A stretch of DNA of 64,000 nucleotides from Lelliottia nimipressuralis. Its GTDB lineage: Bacteria > Pseudomonadota > Gammaproteobacteria > Enterobacterales > Enterobacteriaceae. Below are positions 24,404 to 35,809 of this stretch, in pieces (within the stretch, counting starts at the first letter, position 1; the number at the start of each line of letters is the position of its first letter). Where the stretch lies: positions 1 through 64,000 of the forward strand of contig NZ_SOMG01000008.1 of assembly GCF_004402045.1 (NCBI RefSeq), read 5' to 3'. A model generated the notes under the pieces. That model was not told the DNA's origin and made no database searches. It worked only from the letters and a program-made list of their open reading frames with translations. The position numbers and the translations under genes were made by a program.

Positions 24404-25564
24404 TTACCCCTTGGCTGCGACCCGGAAGCCATTTTCCAGATCGGCAATTAAATCTTCAGAATCTTCAATACCGGTTGAGATTCGCAGCAGCGTCTCAGAG
24501 ATCCCGGCAGCGGCACGTGCTTCGGGTGCCATACCTGCGTGCGTCATGGTCGCGGCGTGGGAGATTAAGCTTTCAACCCCACCTAAAGATTCCGCCAGCG
24601 TAAACAATGACAACCCGCTCAGGAAGCGACGCAGCGTTTGCTCGTCACCGTCCAGTTCAAAACTTAACATCGCGCCAAATCCTTTCTGCTGGCGCGCGGC
24701 AATCTCGTGCCCCTGGTTTTCAGGCAGCGACGGGTGATAAAGCTTTTTCACCAGCGGCTGCGTTTTCAGGAAATCAACAATCGCCTGGGCATTGCGCTGC
24801 GCCACTTCCATACGCGGCGACAGCGTGCGAATGCCGCGTAACAGCAGATAGCTGTCGAAGGCGCTCGCGGTGACGCCAATGTTATTCGCCCACCATGCCA
24901 GTTCGGTGACAACATCAGGATCTTTGGCAATCACCACGCCCGCAACCACGTCAGAATGGCCGTTCAGATATTTAGTACATGAATGCAATACCAGATCGGC
25001 ACCCAGTGCGAGTGGGTTCTGAAGGGCCGGACTGAGGAACGTATTATCCACTACACTTATCGCTCCCGCATCCCTTGCGAGCTGACAAATTTTCGCAATA
25101 TCGACAACGCGCAACAATGGATTGCTTGGACTTTCCACCAGCACCAGCTTCGGTTTCTCTGCCAGCGCCTGTTTCAGCGCCTGTTCGTCGTTTTGATCGA
25201 CAAACAGCACGCGATAGCAGCCGCGTTTTGCCAGGCTATCAAACAGACGATAGCTGCCGCCGTAGCAATCATGCGGCGCAACCAGCAGGTCACCCGGTTT
25301 CAGGAACACCGTGGTCACCAGGTGAATGGCAGACATTCCCGTATTGGTTAATACTGCTCCTGCGCCACCCTCCAGCTCGGCCAGCGCGCGCTGGGTTACG
25401 TCACGTGTAGGGTTGCCACGACGCGAATAATCATGCGCGCGGGGTTCATTAAATCCGGTGAAATTATAGGTACTGGAAAGATGAATCGGCGGGACAACGC
25501 AGCCGTACTGCTCGTCATCATTTAATCCGCTACGCACTGCAATAGTGGCCTGTTTACGCGTCAT
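24404..25564 (-). CDS. metB: cystathionine gamma-synthase
   Basis: PLP enzyme that joins O-succinylhomoserine and cysteine to cystathionine. The PLP lysine is Lys198 in SCTKYLNGHSDV. Other family motifs are YSRRGNPTRD and GGVESLISHAATMTHA. It is 386 aa, the E. coli length. First gene of metBL, divergent from metJ, with a strong MetJ operator between them. Confidence 0.97.
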   Translation of the reverse strand: MTRKQATIAVRSGLNDDEQYGCVVPPIHLSSTYNFTGFNEPRAHDYSRRGNPTRDVTQRALAELEGGAGAVLTNTGMSAIHLVTTVFLKPGDLLVAPHDCYGGSYRLFDSLAKRGCYRVLFVDQNDEQALKQALAEKPKLVLVESPSNPLLRVVDIAKICQLARDAGAISVVDNTFLSPALQNPLALGADLVLHSCTKYLNGHSDVVAGVVIAKDPDVVTELAWWANNIGVTASAFDSYLLLRGIRTLSPRMEVAQRNAQAIVDFLKTQPLVKKLYHPSLPENQGHEIAARQQKGFGAMLSFELDGDEQTLRRFLSGLSLFTLAESLGGVESLISHAATMTHAGMAPEARAAAGISETLLRISTGIEDSEDLIADLENGFRVAAKG

Positions 25565-25617
25565 GGTGAGGGCTTCCTGGCGAATGAGGTGAAAAGTCAG
25601 GCACCAGAGTAAACATT

Positions 25618-25657
25618 GAAAGTATGGACGTCAATACATCTGGACATCTAAACTTCT
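25618..25657. promoter_or_regulatory. MetJ operator between metB and metJ
   Basis: A tandem run of met boxes: GGACGTCA (25626), ATACATCT (25634), GGACATCT (25642) and AAACTTCT (25650), plus a weaker upstream box. The array would control metBL and autoregulate metJ. The rest of the 275-bp intergenic region shows only promoter-like AT sequence. Confidence 0.9.
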
Positions 25658-25840
25658 TTGCGTATAGATTGAGCAATGCGCAAATAGCCGTTAAAATTAT
25701 ATGCTTTAGTGCACGCTGCAGCGGCAATATCCGTGCCACGGTATCGTCTCTACGGTAAACTAGGCAAGATTGCGGTTCAAAACGGGTGGTTACAGGTTTT
25801 GCACCTTTAGATAAATGACTGAGAGGATTAAAGGTATCTC

Positions 25841-26158
25841 ATGGCTGAATGGAGCGGCGAATATATCAGCCCATACGCTGAGCACGGTAAGAAGAGTGAG
25901 CAAGTAAAGAAAATTACGGTTTCCATTCCTCTGAAGGTGTTGAAGATCCTCACCGATGAACGTACGCGTCGTCAGGTGAACAACCTGCGTCACGCAACCA
26001 ACAGCGAACTGTTGTGCGAAGCGTTTCTGCATGCGTTTACCGGTCAACCGCTGCCAAACGATGACGATCTGCGCAAAGAGCGTAGTGACGAAATCCCGGA
26101 AGAGGCGAAGGTGATCATGCGTGAACTGGGTATTGACCCGGAGACGTGGGAATACTGA
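25841..26158 (+). CDS. metJ: methionine regulon repressor MetJ
   Basis: Ribbon-helix-helix repressor that uses S-adenosylmethionine as corepressor. The DNA-contacting strand [15 protein letters not shown] is at about residues 22-36. It is 105 aa and appears near identical to E. coli MetJ. Divergent from metBL across the operator. Confidence 0.98.
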   Translation: MAEWSGEYISPYAEHGKKSEQVKKITVSIPLKVLKILTDERTRRQVNNLRHATNSELLCEAFLHAFTGQPLPNDDDLRKERSDEIPEEAKVIMRELGIDPETWEY

Positions 26159-26169
26159 TAAGCGGATAC

Positions 26170-26199
26170 AAAAAAGGCACCTTGCGGTGCCTTTTTTTC
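26170..26199. terminator. bidirectional terminator between metJ and rpmE
   Basis: GGCACC/GGTGCC stem with a TTGC loop, flanked by A and T runs, so it can end both convergent transcripts. Confidence 0.9.
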
Positions 26200-26206
26200 G
26201 GGAAGC

Positions 26207-26419
26207 TTATTTAGCGCCCGGGATGCTGAAACGCTTGTTGAAGCGGTCAACACGGCCACCGGTTGCAACATCACGCTGCTTACCAGTGTAGAACGGGTGG
26301 CATTTGCCGCACACGTCCAGGTTCAGATCGTGACCCACGGTGGAGCGGATCTGGATAGAGTTACCGCAAGAACAGTTTGCAGTAATCATTTCGTATTTCG
26401 GGTGAATATCTTTTTTCAT
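26207..26419 (-). CDS. rpmE: 50S ribosomal protein L31 (zinc-binding form)
   Basis: Ribosomal protein at the bridge between subunits. The 70-aa protein has four Cys (16, 18, 37, 40) in NCSCGNS and DVCGKCHPF that bind zinc. Presence of the Cys set marks it as the zinc-containing paralogue rather than YkgM. Divergent from priA. Confidence 0.98.
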   Translation of the reverse strand: MKKDIHPKYEMITANCSCGNSIQIRSTVGHDLNLDVCGKCHPFYTGKQRDVATGGRVDRFNKRFSIPGAK

Positions 26420-26490
26420 GGGAGAACCTCAGTTAAGGCCGCGTCGCTCTTCCAGCCCTAACGCCAGACACCACGCGATGTTGAATGTAA

Positions 26491-28815
<2,325 letters not shown>

Positions 28816-28934
28816 AGACGGATCGAAAAATTTAACGCTCCTCACACTTTTTATGAAAATTCTGTAACCGATTCCATTAACTATCTGTAAAAATGGTGAT
28901 GGCAGAAGTTCGGTGTTCAGGCGAGGAGAATACG

Positions 28935-29960
28935 TTGAAGTCCAGGAAAGAGGTTGCACCGGCGACCATGAAAGACGTTGCCCAGAAAGCACAAGTCTCT
29001 ACGGCAACCGTGTCCCGCGCATTAATGAACCCGGATAAAGTCTCCCAGGCGACCCGTAACCGGGTGGAGCAGGCGGCGCTTGAAGTAGGCTATTTTCCAC
29101 AGGCAATGGGGCGTAACGTCAAACGCAACGAGTCACGCACCATCCTGGTGATTGTGCCGGACATCTGCGACCCTTTCTTCAGCGAAATTATCCGCGGTAT
29201 TGAAGTCACCGCGGCGGAACAGGGTTACCTGGTGCTGATTGGCGATTGTGCCCATCAGAACCAGCAGGAAAAAACCTTTATCGACCTCATTATCACCAAG
29301 CAGATTGACGGCATGCTGCTGCTTGGTTCTCGTCTGCCGTTTGATGCCAGCATTGAAGAGCAGCGTAATTTACCGCCGATGGTGATGGCCAACGAGTTTG
29401 CGCCAGAGCTGGAGCTGCCGACCGTTCATATTGATAACCTCACCGCCGCGTTCAATGCCGTAAACTATCTCCAGGATCTGGGGCATAAGCGTATTGGCTG
29501 CATTGCCGGACCGGAAGAGATGCCGCTATGTCACTACCGCCTGCAGGGCTACGTTCAGGCGCTGCGCCGTACCGGCGCTACCGTCGATCCGCACTACATT
29601 GCGCGCGGTGACTTTACCTTCGCAGCCGGTGGACAGGCGCTGGAGAAGCTTCTGGACCTGCCTGAACCGCCAACCGCCGTATTTTGTCACAGCGACGTGA
29701 TGGCGCTGGGCGCGTTATCGTATGCCAAACGCCGCGGCTTGCGGATCCCGAAAGATTTATCGATCATCGGATTCGATAATATTTCGCTTTCAGAATTTTG
29801 CGATCCACCGCTCTCAACGGTCTCTCAGCCGCGTTATCAAATTGGTCGTGAAGCGATGCTGCTTTTGCTGGATCAGCTTCACGGTCAAACAGTTAGCAGC
29901 GGTTCGCGGTTGCTGGACTGCGAACTGATTGTTCGCGGCTCTACCCAGGCATTGACTTAA
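28935..29960 (+). CDS. cytR: LacI-family repressor CytR, TTG start
   Basis: Repressor of nucleoside uptake and catabolism genes, acting with CRP and relieved by cytidine. The N-terminal HTH MKDVAQKAQVSTATVSRAL is at about residues 12-30, followed by the periplasmic-binding-like sensor core. A TTG start at 28935 with AGGAGA 6 bp upstream gives 341 aa, the E. coli length. Starting at the in-frame ATG 42 bp upstream would add an unsupported tail. Confidence 0.95.
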   Translation: MKSRKEVAPATMKDVAQKAQVSTATVSRALMNPDKVSQATRNRVEQAALEVGYFPQAMGRNVKRNESRTILVIVPDICDPFFSEIIRGIEVTAAEQGYLVLIGDCAHQNQQEKTFIDLIITKQIDGMLLLGSRLPFDASIEEQRNLPPMVMANEFAPELELPTVHIDNLTAAFNAVNYLQDLGHKRIGCIAGPEEMPLCHYRLQGYVQALRRTGATVDPHYIARGDFTFAAGGQALEKLLDLPEPPTAVFCHSDVMALGALSYAKRRGLRIPKDLSIIGFDNISLSEFCDPPLSTVSQPRYQIGREAMLLLLDQLHGQTVSSGSRLLDCELIVRGSTQALT

Positions 29961-30053
29961 AGTAAACGTCTTTAAGACACCCTTATCTGGTCAAAGCCCC
30001 GCCGCTTAAGTAACATGGCGGACTGACGAACGAATAAATACAGCGAAACGATA

Positions 30054-31052
30054 GTGGCACAACGAGATTATGTACGTCGCGGCCAGCCGGCACCTTCGCG
30101 ACGCAAAAAGAGTAGCTCAAGGAAAAAGCAACGTAACCTGCCTGCTGTCTCGCCAGCAATGGTCGCTATTGCTGCGGCTGTAGTCGTCGCCTTTATTGGT
30201 GGCCTGTACTTTATCACGCACCATAAAAAAGAAGAGTCTGAGGCGCTTCAGGCCAGTAAAGTGGCCGGAAATGGCCTTCCTCCGAAGCCTGAAGAGCGCT
30301 GGCGCTATATCAAAGAGCTGGAAAGCCGTCAGCCTGGGGTACGTGCGCCAACCGAACCTTCTGCGGGTGGTGAAGTGCAGAATGCGAATCAGCTAACGGA
30401 TGAACAACGTCAGCTGCTGGCACAAATGCAGGCCGATATGCGCCAGCAGCCTACGCAGCTGAACGAAGTGCCGTGGAATGAGCAGACGCCGGAACAGCGT
30501 CAGCAAACGCTGCAGCGACGTCAGGCGCAACAGCAAATTCAGCAGCAACAGCAACAGCAGCAGTGGGCGCAAACCCAGCCGCTACAGCAGCCGAAAGCAC
30601 AGCCGCGGGTAACGGAACAGCCATACCAGCAGCCGACGCGAACGGTACAGTCCCAGCCTGTTCAGCAGCAGCCAAAAGCGCAGCCGCAAAAACAAGCGGC
30701 TCAGCCGTATCAGGATCTGCTTCAGACGCCAGCGCATACCACCGCGCAGCAGCCGAAAACGCAGCAGGCCGCGCCGGTGACCAAAGAGACCGAGGCGCCG
30801 AAGCAGACGGCAGAGAAAAAAGACGAACGCCGCTGGATGGTACAGTGCGGTTCGTTCAAAGGTGCCGAGCAGGCGGAAACGGTGCGTGCACAGCTGGCCT
30901 TCGAAGGGTTTGATTCGCGTATTACCACCAATAACGGCTGGAATCGCGTGGTGATTGGTCCGGTCAAAGGCAAAGAAAATGCCGATGGCACCATTTCTCG
31001 TTTGAAAATCGCTGGTCACACAAACTGTATTCGACTCGCCTCCGGGGGTTGA
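30054..31052 (+). CDS. ftsN: cell division protein FtsN, GTG start
   Basis: Essential bitopic protein that triggers septal peptidoglycan synthesis. Order: basic cytoplasmic tail with MAQRDYVRR, one transmembrane helix (about 34-56), the activating periplasmic E-region including PPKPEERWRYIKELE, a long Gln/Pro-rich linker (about 135-245), and a C-terminal SPOR domain (about 255-332) that binds denuded glycan. GTG start; 332 aa, slightly longer than the 319 aa of E. coli, with the difference in the repetitive linker. Confidence 0.96.
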   Translation: MAQRDYVRRGQPAPSRRKKSSSRKKQRNLPAVSPAMVAIAAAVVVAFIGGLYFITHHKKEESEALQASKVAGNGLPPKPEERWRYIKELESRQPGVRAPTEPSAGGEVQNANQLTDEQRQLLAQMQADMRQQPTQLNEVPWNEQTPEQRQQTLQRRQAQQQIQQQQQQQQWAQTQPLQQPKAQPRVTEQPYQQPTRTVQSQPVQQQPKAQPQKQAAQPYQDLLQTPAHTTAQQPKTQQAAPVTKETEAPKQTAEKKDERRWMVQCGSFKGAEQAETVRAQLAFEGFDSRITTNNGWNRVVIGPVKGKENADGTISRLKIAGHTNCIRLASGG

Positions 31053-31075
31053 AACCCCCAAATTCCCCCCCATCT
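31049..31075 (+). promoter_or_regulatory. sigma-32 (heat shock) promoter of hslVU
   Basis: TTGAAA -35 (31049-31054) and CCCCATCT -10 (31068-31075) with a 13-bp spacer fit the RpoH consensus. The -35 overlaps the ftsN stop codon. Confidence 0.8.
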
Positions 31076-31087
31076 ATCATTTAATTC

Positions 31088-31111
31088 AGCCCTGAGCACA
31101 GGCTCAGGGCT
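31088..31111 (+). promoter_or_regulatory. 5' stem-loop of the hslVU mRNA
   Basis: A perfect 10-bp stem, AGCCCTGAGC/GCTCAGGGCT, with a 4-nt loop begins near the expected transcription start, just after the sigma-32 promoter. A 5' stem-loop stabilising the hslVU message is described in E. coli. It could also act as a weak terminator for ftsN read-through, since a few Ts follow. Confidence 0.7.
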
Positions 31112-31146
31112 TCTGTTTCCCGATTCTGTAACCAGGGGGTCTGCTC

Positions 31147-31677
31147 GTGACAACAATAGTAAGTGTACGCCGTAACGGCCATGTGGTAATCGCCGGTGAT
31201 GGCCAGGCCACGCTGGGTAATACCGTCATGAAAGGCAACGTGAAGAAAGTGCGTCGTCTCTATAACGACAAAGTGATCGCCGGTTTTGCAGGCGGCACGG
31301 CTGATGCCTTCACGCTGTTTGAACTGTTTGAACGTAAACTGGAAATGCACCAGGGTCATCTGGTGAAAGCTGCCGTTGAGCTGGCAAAAGACTGGCGCAC
31401 CGACCGCATGCTGCGCAAGCTCGAAGCGCTGCTGGCGGTAGCCGATGAAACCGCATCGCTAATCATCACCGGTAACGGTGACGTGATTCAGCCGGAAAAT
31501 GACCTGATTGCCATCGGCTCTGGCGGCCCTTATGCCCAGGCTGCAGCCCGCGCGCTGTTGGAAAACACCGACATGAACGCGCGTGATATCGCGGTGAAGG
31601 CGTTGGATATTGCAGGCGATATCTGCATTTATACCAACCACAACCACACCATCGAAGAATTGACCTCCAAAGCGTAA
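31147..31677 (+). CDS. hslV: HslV peptidase subunit of the HslUV protease, GTG start
   Basis: Proteasome-like threonine protease. The nucleophile is the Thr exposed after removal of the initiator (MTTIVSV). The GDGQATLG and [14 protein letters not shown] motifs are typical. It is 176 aa, as in E. coli. Co-transcribed with hslU after a 9-bp gap, under a heat-shock promoter. Confidence 0.98.
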   Translation: MTTIVSVRRNGHVVIAGDGQATLGNTVMKGNVKKVRRLYNDKVIAGFAGGTADAFTLFELFERKLEMHQGHLVKAAVELAKDWRTDRMLRKLEALLAVADETASLIITGNGDVIQPENDLIAIGSGGPYAQAAARALLENTDMNARDIAVKALDIAGDICIYTNHNHTIEELTSKA

Positions 31678-31686
31678 GGATCTCCC

Positions 31687-33021
31687 ATGTCTGAAATGAC
31701 CCCACGCGAAATTGTCAGCGAACTGAACAAACACATCATTGGCCAGGATAACGCGAAGCGTTCCGTGGCTATCGCTCTGCGTAACCGCTGGCGCCGTATG
31801 CAGCTTGATGAAGAGCTGCGCCACGAAGTGACGCCGAAAAACATTCTGATGATCGGCCCGACCGGCGTCGGTAAAACCGAAATTGCCCGTCGTCTGGCCA
31901 AACTGGCTAACGCGCCGTTCATCAAAGTTGAAGCCACCAAGTTCACCGAAGTGGGCTATGTGGGTAAAGAAGTGGACTCCATCATCCGCGATCTGACCGA
32001 TTCGGCGATCAAAATGGTACGCGTCCAGGCGATTGAGAAAAACCGCTATCGCGCGGAAGAGATGGCTGAAGAGCGCATTCTCGACGTGCTGATCCCGCCG
32101 GCAAAAAACAACTGGGGTCAGTCTGAGCAGCAGGCGGAACCGTCTGCTGCGCGTCAGGCGTTCCGCAAAAAACTGCGTGAAGGCCAGCTGGATGACAAAG
32201 AGATTGAGATCGATCTCGCTGCCGCGCCAATGGGTGTGGAAATCATGGCGCCTCCGGGAATGGAAGAGATGACCAGCCAGCTGCAGTCCATGTTCCAGAA
32301 CCTGGGCGGTCAGAAGCAGAAAGCGCGTAAGCTGAAAATCAAAGACGCGATGAAGCTGCTGATTGAAGAAGAAGCGGCGAAGCTGGTGAACCCGGAAGAG
32401 CTGAAGCAGGACGCAATCGACGCGGTTGAGCAGCACGGCATCGTGTTTATCGACGAAATCGACAAAATTTGTAAGCGCGGCGGCAACAGCTCCGGCCCGG
32501 ATGTGTCCCGCGAAGGCGTTCAGCGCGACCTGCTGCCGCTGGTTGAAGGCTGCACCGTCTCCACCAAGCACGGCATGGTGAAAACGGACCACATCCTGTT
32601 TATCGCTTCAGGCGCGTTCCAGGTTGCCAGCCCGTCGGATCTGATCCCCGAGCTGCAGGGGCGTCTGCCAATCCGCGTTGAGCTGCAGGCGCTTACCACC
32701 GAAGATTTCGAACGTATCCTGACCGAGCCAAACGCCTCTGCTACCGTACAGTACAAAGCGCTGATGGCGACTGAAGGCGTGAACCTTGAGTTCACCGAAG
32801 ACGGCATCAAACGTATCGCCCAGGCCGCATGGCAGGTGAACGAAACCACCGAGAACATCGGTGCCCGTCGTCTGCACACCGTGCTGGAACGCCTGGTGGA
32901 AGATATCTCTTATGATGCGAGCGACCTGAACGGTCAAACCGTTACCATTAACGCGGAATATGTGAGTAAACATCTGGATGCGTTAGTGGCAGATGAAGAT
33001 CTGAGCCGTTTTATCCTATAA
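31687..33021 (+). CDS. hslU: HslU ATPase/unfoldase subunit
   Basis: AAA+ ATPase that unfolds substrates for HslV. Walker A is GPTGVGKTE (about 57-65) and Walker [11 protein letters not shown]. The inserted I-domain is residues 110-240, and sensor/arginine residues lie in [11 protein letters not shown]. The C-terminal EDLSRFIL tail docks into HslV. It is 444 aa. Confidence 0.98.
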   Translation: MSEMTPREIVSELNKHIIGQDNAKRSVAIALRNRWRRMQLDEELRHEVTPKNILMIGPTGVGKTEIARRLAKLANAPFIKVEATKFTEVGYVGKEVDSIIRDLTDSAIKMVRVQAIEKNRYRAEEMAEERILDVLIPPAKNNWGQSEQQAEPSAARQAFRKKLREGQLDDKEIEIDLAAAPMGVEIMAPPGMEEMTSQLQSMFQNLGGQKQKARKLKIKDAMKLLIEEEAAKLVNPEELKQDAIDAVEQHGIVFIDEIDKICKRGGNSSGPDVSREGVQRDLLPLVEGCTVSTKHGMVKTDHILFIASGAFQVASPSDLIPELQGRLPIRVELQALTTEDFERILTEPNASATVQYKALMATEGVNLEFTEDGIKRIAQAAWQVNETTENIGARRLHTVLERLVEDISYDASDLNGQTVTINAEYVSKHLDALVADEDLSRFIL

Positions 33022-33050
33022 TCGCGGTTACTGGATTCTCATCACGTTTA

Positions 33051-33076
33051 ATGGGGGCTAATGCCCCCATTTTTAT
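33051..33076 (+). terminator. hslVU terminator
   Basis: An 8-bp stem ATGGGGGC/GCCCCCAT followed by a T-run lies between hslU and menA. Confidence 0.88.
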
Positions 33077-33089
33077 TGGCTAAATACTT

Positions 33090-34010
33090 ATGACTGACAT
33101 CAGCCGTACTCAGGCGTGGCTCGAAAGTCTGCGCCCTAAAACCCTTCCTCTGGCCTTTGCCGCGATTATCGTCGGTACGGCGCTTGCCTGGTGGCAAGGT
33201 TACTTTGATCCGCTGGTCGCCGCGCTGGCATTGATTACCGCAGGCCTGCTGCAAATCCTCTCCAATCTTGCCAACGACTACGGCGATGCGGTGAAAGGCA
33301 GCGACAAGCCGGACCGTATCGGGCCACTGCGCGGGATGCAGAAAGGTGTGATTACCCAGGCGCAGATGAAACGCGCGCTGATTATCACCGTGCTGCTGAT
33401 CTGCGTGTCCGGCCTGGCGCTGGTAACGGTTGCGTCTAATACCACCAGCGATTTTATTGGCTTCCTGGTGTTGGGTTTATTGGCCATTATCGCGGCCATC
33501 ACTTACACCGTTGGTACGCGCCCCTACGGTTATATTGGACTCGGGGATATTTCCGTACTGGTGTTCTTCGGCTGGTTGAGCGTGATGGGCAGCTGGTACT
33601 TACAGGCGCATACGGTGATACCTGCCCTGTTCCTGCCCGCAACCGCCTGCGGTCTGCTGGCGACAGCGGTGCTTAACATCAACAACCTGCGCGACATCGA
33701 CAGCGATCGTGAGAACGGCAAAAATACCCTGGCAGTTCGTCTGGGGCCGGTAAATGCGCGTCGCTACCATGCCTGCCTGCTGTTGGGTGCTCTGGTCTGT
33801 CTGGCGTTGTTTAACCTGATTTCCCTGCACAGCCTGTGGGGCTGGCTGTTTGTGCTTGCCGCGCCGCTGCTGATTAAACAGGCTCGCTTTGTGATGCGTG
33901 AACTTAGCCCGGCAGCCATGCCGCCGATGCTGGAGCGAACGGTAAAAGGCGCCCTGCTGACTAACCTATTGTTCGTCATCGGGATTGTTTTAAGCCAGAC
34001 GCTCAGTTAG
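33090..34010 (+). CDS. menA: 1,4-dihydroxy-2-naphthoate octaprenyltransferase
   Basis: UbiA-family membrane prenyltransferase of menaquinone synthesis. The two Asp-rich motifs are NDYGDAVKGSDKPDR and NNLRDIDSDRENGKNT, which bind Mg-prenyl diphosphate. About nine hydrophobic helices are present. It is 306 aa against 308 in E. coli. Confidence 0.96.
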   Translation: MTDISRTQAWLESLRPKTLPLAFAAIIVGTALAWWQGYFDPLVAALALITAGLLQILSNLANDYGDAVKGSDKPDRIGPLRGMQKGVITQAQMKRALIITVLLICVSGLALVTVASNTTSDFIGFLVLGLLAIIAAITYTVGTRPYGYIGLGDISVLVFFGWLSVMGSWYLQAHTVIPALFLPATACGLLATAVLNINNLRDIDSDRENGKNTLAVRLGPVNARRYHACLLLGALVCLALFNLISLHSLWGWLFVLAAPLLIKQARFVMRELSPAAMPPMLERTVKGALLTNLLFVIGIVLSQTLS

Positions 34011-34102
34011 CTGACAAATATCAATTAACAATTGATGATTTTGCCAACAACGCATTTCGCACGATATACTGAACACATTCGCAGCAACTGAGCGTTAAAC
34101 CT

Positions 34103-34588
34103 ATGAAATACGATACCTCCGAGCTCTGTGACATCTACCAGGAAGATGTCAACGTCGTTGAACCGCTGTTCTCCAACTTTGGTGGGCGGTCGTCGTTTGG
34201 CGGTCAAATCGTCACGGTGAAATGTTTCGAGGACAACGGGTTGCTGTACGATCTGCTCGAACAGAACGGCCGCGGTCGCGTTCTTGTGGTCGACGGCGGC
34301 GGTTCCGTACGCCGTGCATTAATTGATGCAGAACTGGCCGGCATTGCCGTTCAGAATGAGTGGGAAGGCCTTGTGGTATACGGCTCCGTGCGCCAGGTGG
34401 ACGATCTGGAGGAACTGGATATCGGGATTCAGGCCATCGCGGCCATACCGGTAGGGGCGGCGGGTGACGGTATCGGCGAAAGCGACGTGCGCGTTAACTT
34501 CGGCGGCGTGACCTTCTTCTCCGGGGACCATCTCTACGCTGATAACACCGGGATTATCCTTTCGGAAGATCCGCTGGATATCGAGTAG
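34103..34588 (+). CDS. rraA: ribonuclease E activity regulator A
   Basis: Homotrimeric protein that binds RNase E and lowers its activity. It has a methyltransferase-like or aldolase-like fold but is not a methyltransferase. The [19 protein letters not shown] opening and the [18 protein letters not shown] segment match E. coli RraA, and the length is the same, 161 aa. It lies downstream of menA, as in E. coli. Confidence 0.96.
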   Translation: MKYDTSELCDIYQEDVNVVEPLFSNFGGRSSFGGQIVTVKCFEDNGLLYDLLEQNGRGRVLVVDGGGSVRRALIDAELAGIAVQNEWEGLVVYGSVRQVDDLEELDIGIQAIAAIPVGAAGDGIGESDVRVNFGGVTFFSGDHLYADNTGIILSEDPLDIE

Positions 34589-34610
34589 TAAAACAGCCAG
34601 CGTGAACCAT

Positions 34611-34646
34611 AAAAAAACCGCCAACAGCAATGTGGCGGTTTTTTTG
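34611..34646 (+). terminator. rraA terminator
   Basis: A-run, ACCGCCA/TGGCGGT stem and T-run directly after rraA; it can work in both directions. Confidence 0.9.
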
Positions 34647-34948
34647 TCCCTCGGGATTCGCGGTCCGTTGGGTTATCTTGCAACCTTTAACCAGGATTTT
34701 TATCTTACCCTGGTTCATCCCTCTGGTAACCCCCGTCGACCCTTTATAAATTCCTAATTTCCTCTGAAGGCCTTAACTACGCTACTGTTGCTCATTATGA
34801 TGCATCGTCCCTTTCCGCCATCTCGCAAATGGGCATCGGTCCAGGGAAAGGTGTATTCACCACCGTAAAGCAACCTTTGACCGGGCTTGTGTCCACCGAC
34901 TTATCACCGGTGGTGAACGGTGGAGCGGTTAGCTGCAGGGACCGCATA
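34647..34948 (+). other. unexplained leader-like region upstream of a small ORF
   Basis: About 300 bp between the rraA terminator and a 35-codon ORF. A TATAAA-type -10 candidate lies near 34745. Short inverted repeats such as CACCGGTG and GGTGTATTCACC suggest folding of a transcript. An in-frame ATG at 34829 could extend the small ORF by 40 residues, but that part looks unlike a protein. I recognise no known RNA family here. Confidence 0.4.
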
Positions 34949-35056
34949 ATGAAACGCTATTTATGTATCGCGTTCATTGTCGCCAGCGTACTCGTGGTAA
35001 AGAGTGATGAACCGAGTGGGTTTGTTGCTTATGCTATGACAGCGCAGGACAAGTAG
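34949..35056 (+). CDS. candidate 35-aa single-span membrane or secreted peptide
   Basis: The peptide starts MKRYLCIAFIVASVLVV: two basic residues, then a hydrophobic stretch of about 13, then a short polar tail. An AGGG ribosome binding site lies 8 bp upstream. It sits in the loop of a GCGGT/ACCGC stem (34925-34929 with 34941-34945), so translation may be controlled by RNA structure. A strong terminator follows 4 bp after the stop. Size and layout recall type I toxin or small stress peptides, but no family motif is recognised. The function is unknown and the coding call is tentative. Confidence 0.45.
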   Translation: MKRYLCIAFIVASVLVVKSDEPSGFVAYAMTAQDK

Positions 35057-35060
35057 CGTT

Positions 35061-35087
35061 AAGGCCGCCTCGGGCGGCCTTTTTTAT
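35061..35087 (+). terminator. terminator after the small ORF
   Basis: AGGCCGCC/GGCGGCCT stem with a tight loop, followed by six T residues. It shows that a plus-strand transcript distinct from rraA is made and ended here. Confidence 0.88.
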
Positions 35088-35119
35088 GGTTGAAATCCGC
35101 GAGCAATAACCATAAAAAA

Positions 35120-35147
35120 GCCGGGTGGCGGCTTCGCCTTACCCGGC
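35120..35147. repeat. REP unit after zapB
   Basis: GCCGGGTGGCGGCTTCGCCTTACCCGGC palindromic unit between the small-ORF terminator and the zapB stop. Confidence 0.85.
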
Positions 35148-35170
35148 CTGGTCAGTCATCCCCAAGGGGA

Positions 35171-35443
<273 letters not shown>

Positions 35444-35599
35444 TTAACGTAAACGCGCACGACATATACCGTCGATTGTATGGAGCGCGGCGCTCTGTGT
35501 CCAGCGACACACCGCGCAGATCGCGGTTTGCAACACTTTTAGGTCTGGTCCTGGTGCGTTCGCGTCACATACCCCTAAATTGTTAACTCATTCGTTAAT

Positions 35600-35619
35600 G
35601 AAATGATTCAGCTCACATT
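35600..35619 (+). promoter_or_regulatory. CRP-like site upstream of glpF
   Basis: AATGA-N6-TCACA at 35602-35617 matches the strong half of the CRP consensus. CRP activation of glpFK is established in E. coli. The zapB-glpF gap (35411-35809) holds no gene. Confidence 0.45.
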
Positions 35620-35644
35620 CCGACGCTGATGCAAAAATGTGCTT

Positions 35645-35663
35645 TATGGCGCGAAAACGCTCA
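35645..35663 (+). promoter_or_regulatory. GlpR-like operator upstream of glpF
   Basis: ATGGCGCGAAAACGCTCAT is an imperfect palindrome resembling GlpR operators (a TCG/CGA-type core with ATG/CAT ends). More GlpR-like half-sites may lie at 35690-35725. Confidence 0.4.
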
Positions 35664-35809
35664 TTTTATTGACGCAGACCACACATTTTGATTTCGATAT
35701 TTCTCGTTTTTGCTCGTTAACGATAAATTAACACTATGTCTACAGGGCATCGTGGCTGTCACGGGCGGCCATGCTAACAATAAACATCAATTTCTTCAGG
35801 ATTCCGATT

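Noticed and set aside
28893..28934. Longer CytR starting at an upstream ATG
   Set aside because: The extra 14 residues are not seen in the family and the TTG at 28935 has a well spaced AGGAGA.
30451..30675. Ala-rich open frame on the minus strand inside ftsN
   Set aside because: It is a shadow of the repetitive CAG/GCA-rich FtsN linker, has no ribosome binding site and low-complexity composition.
34829..34948. N-terminal extension of the small ORF from an upstream ATG
   Set aside because: No clear ribosome binding site, composition unlike protein, and a better placed start at 34949.
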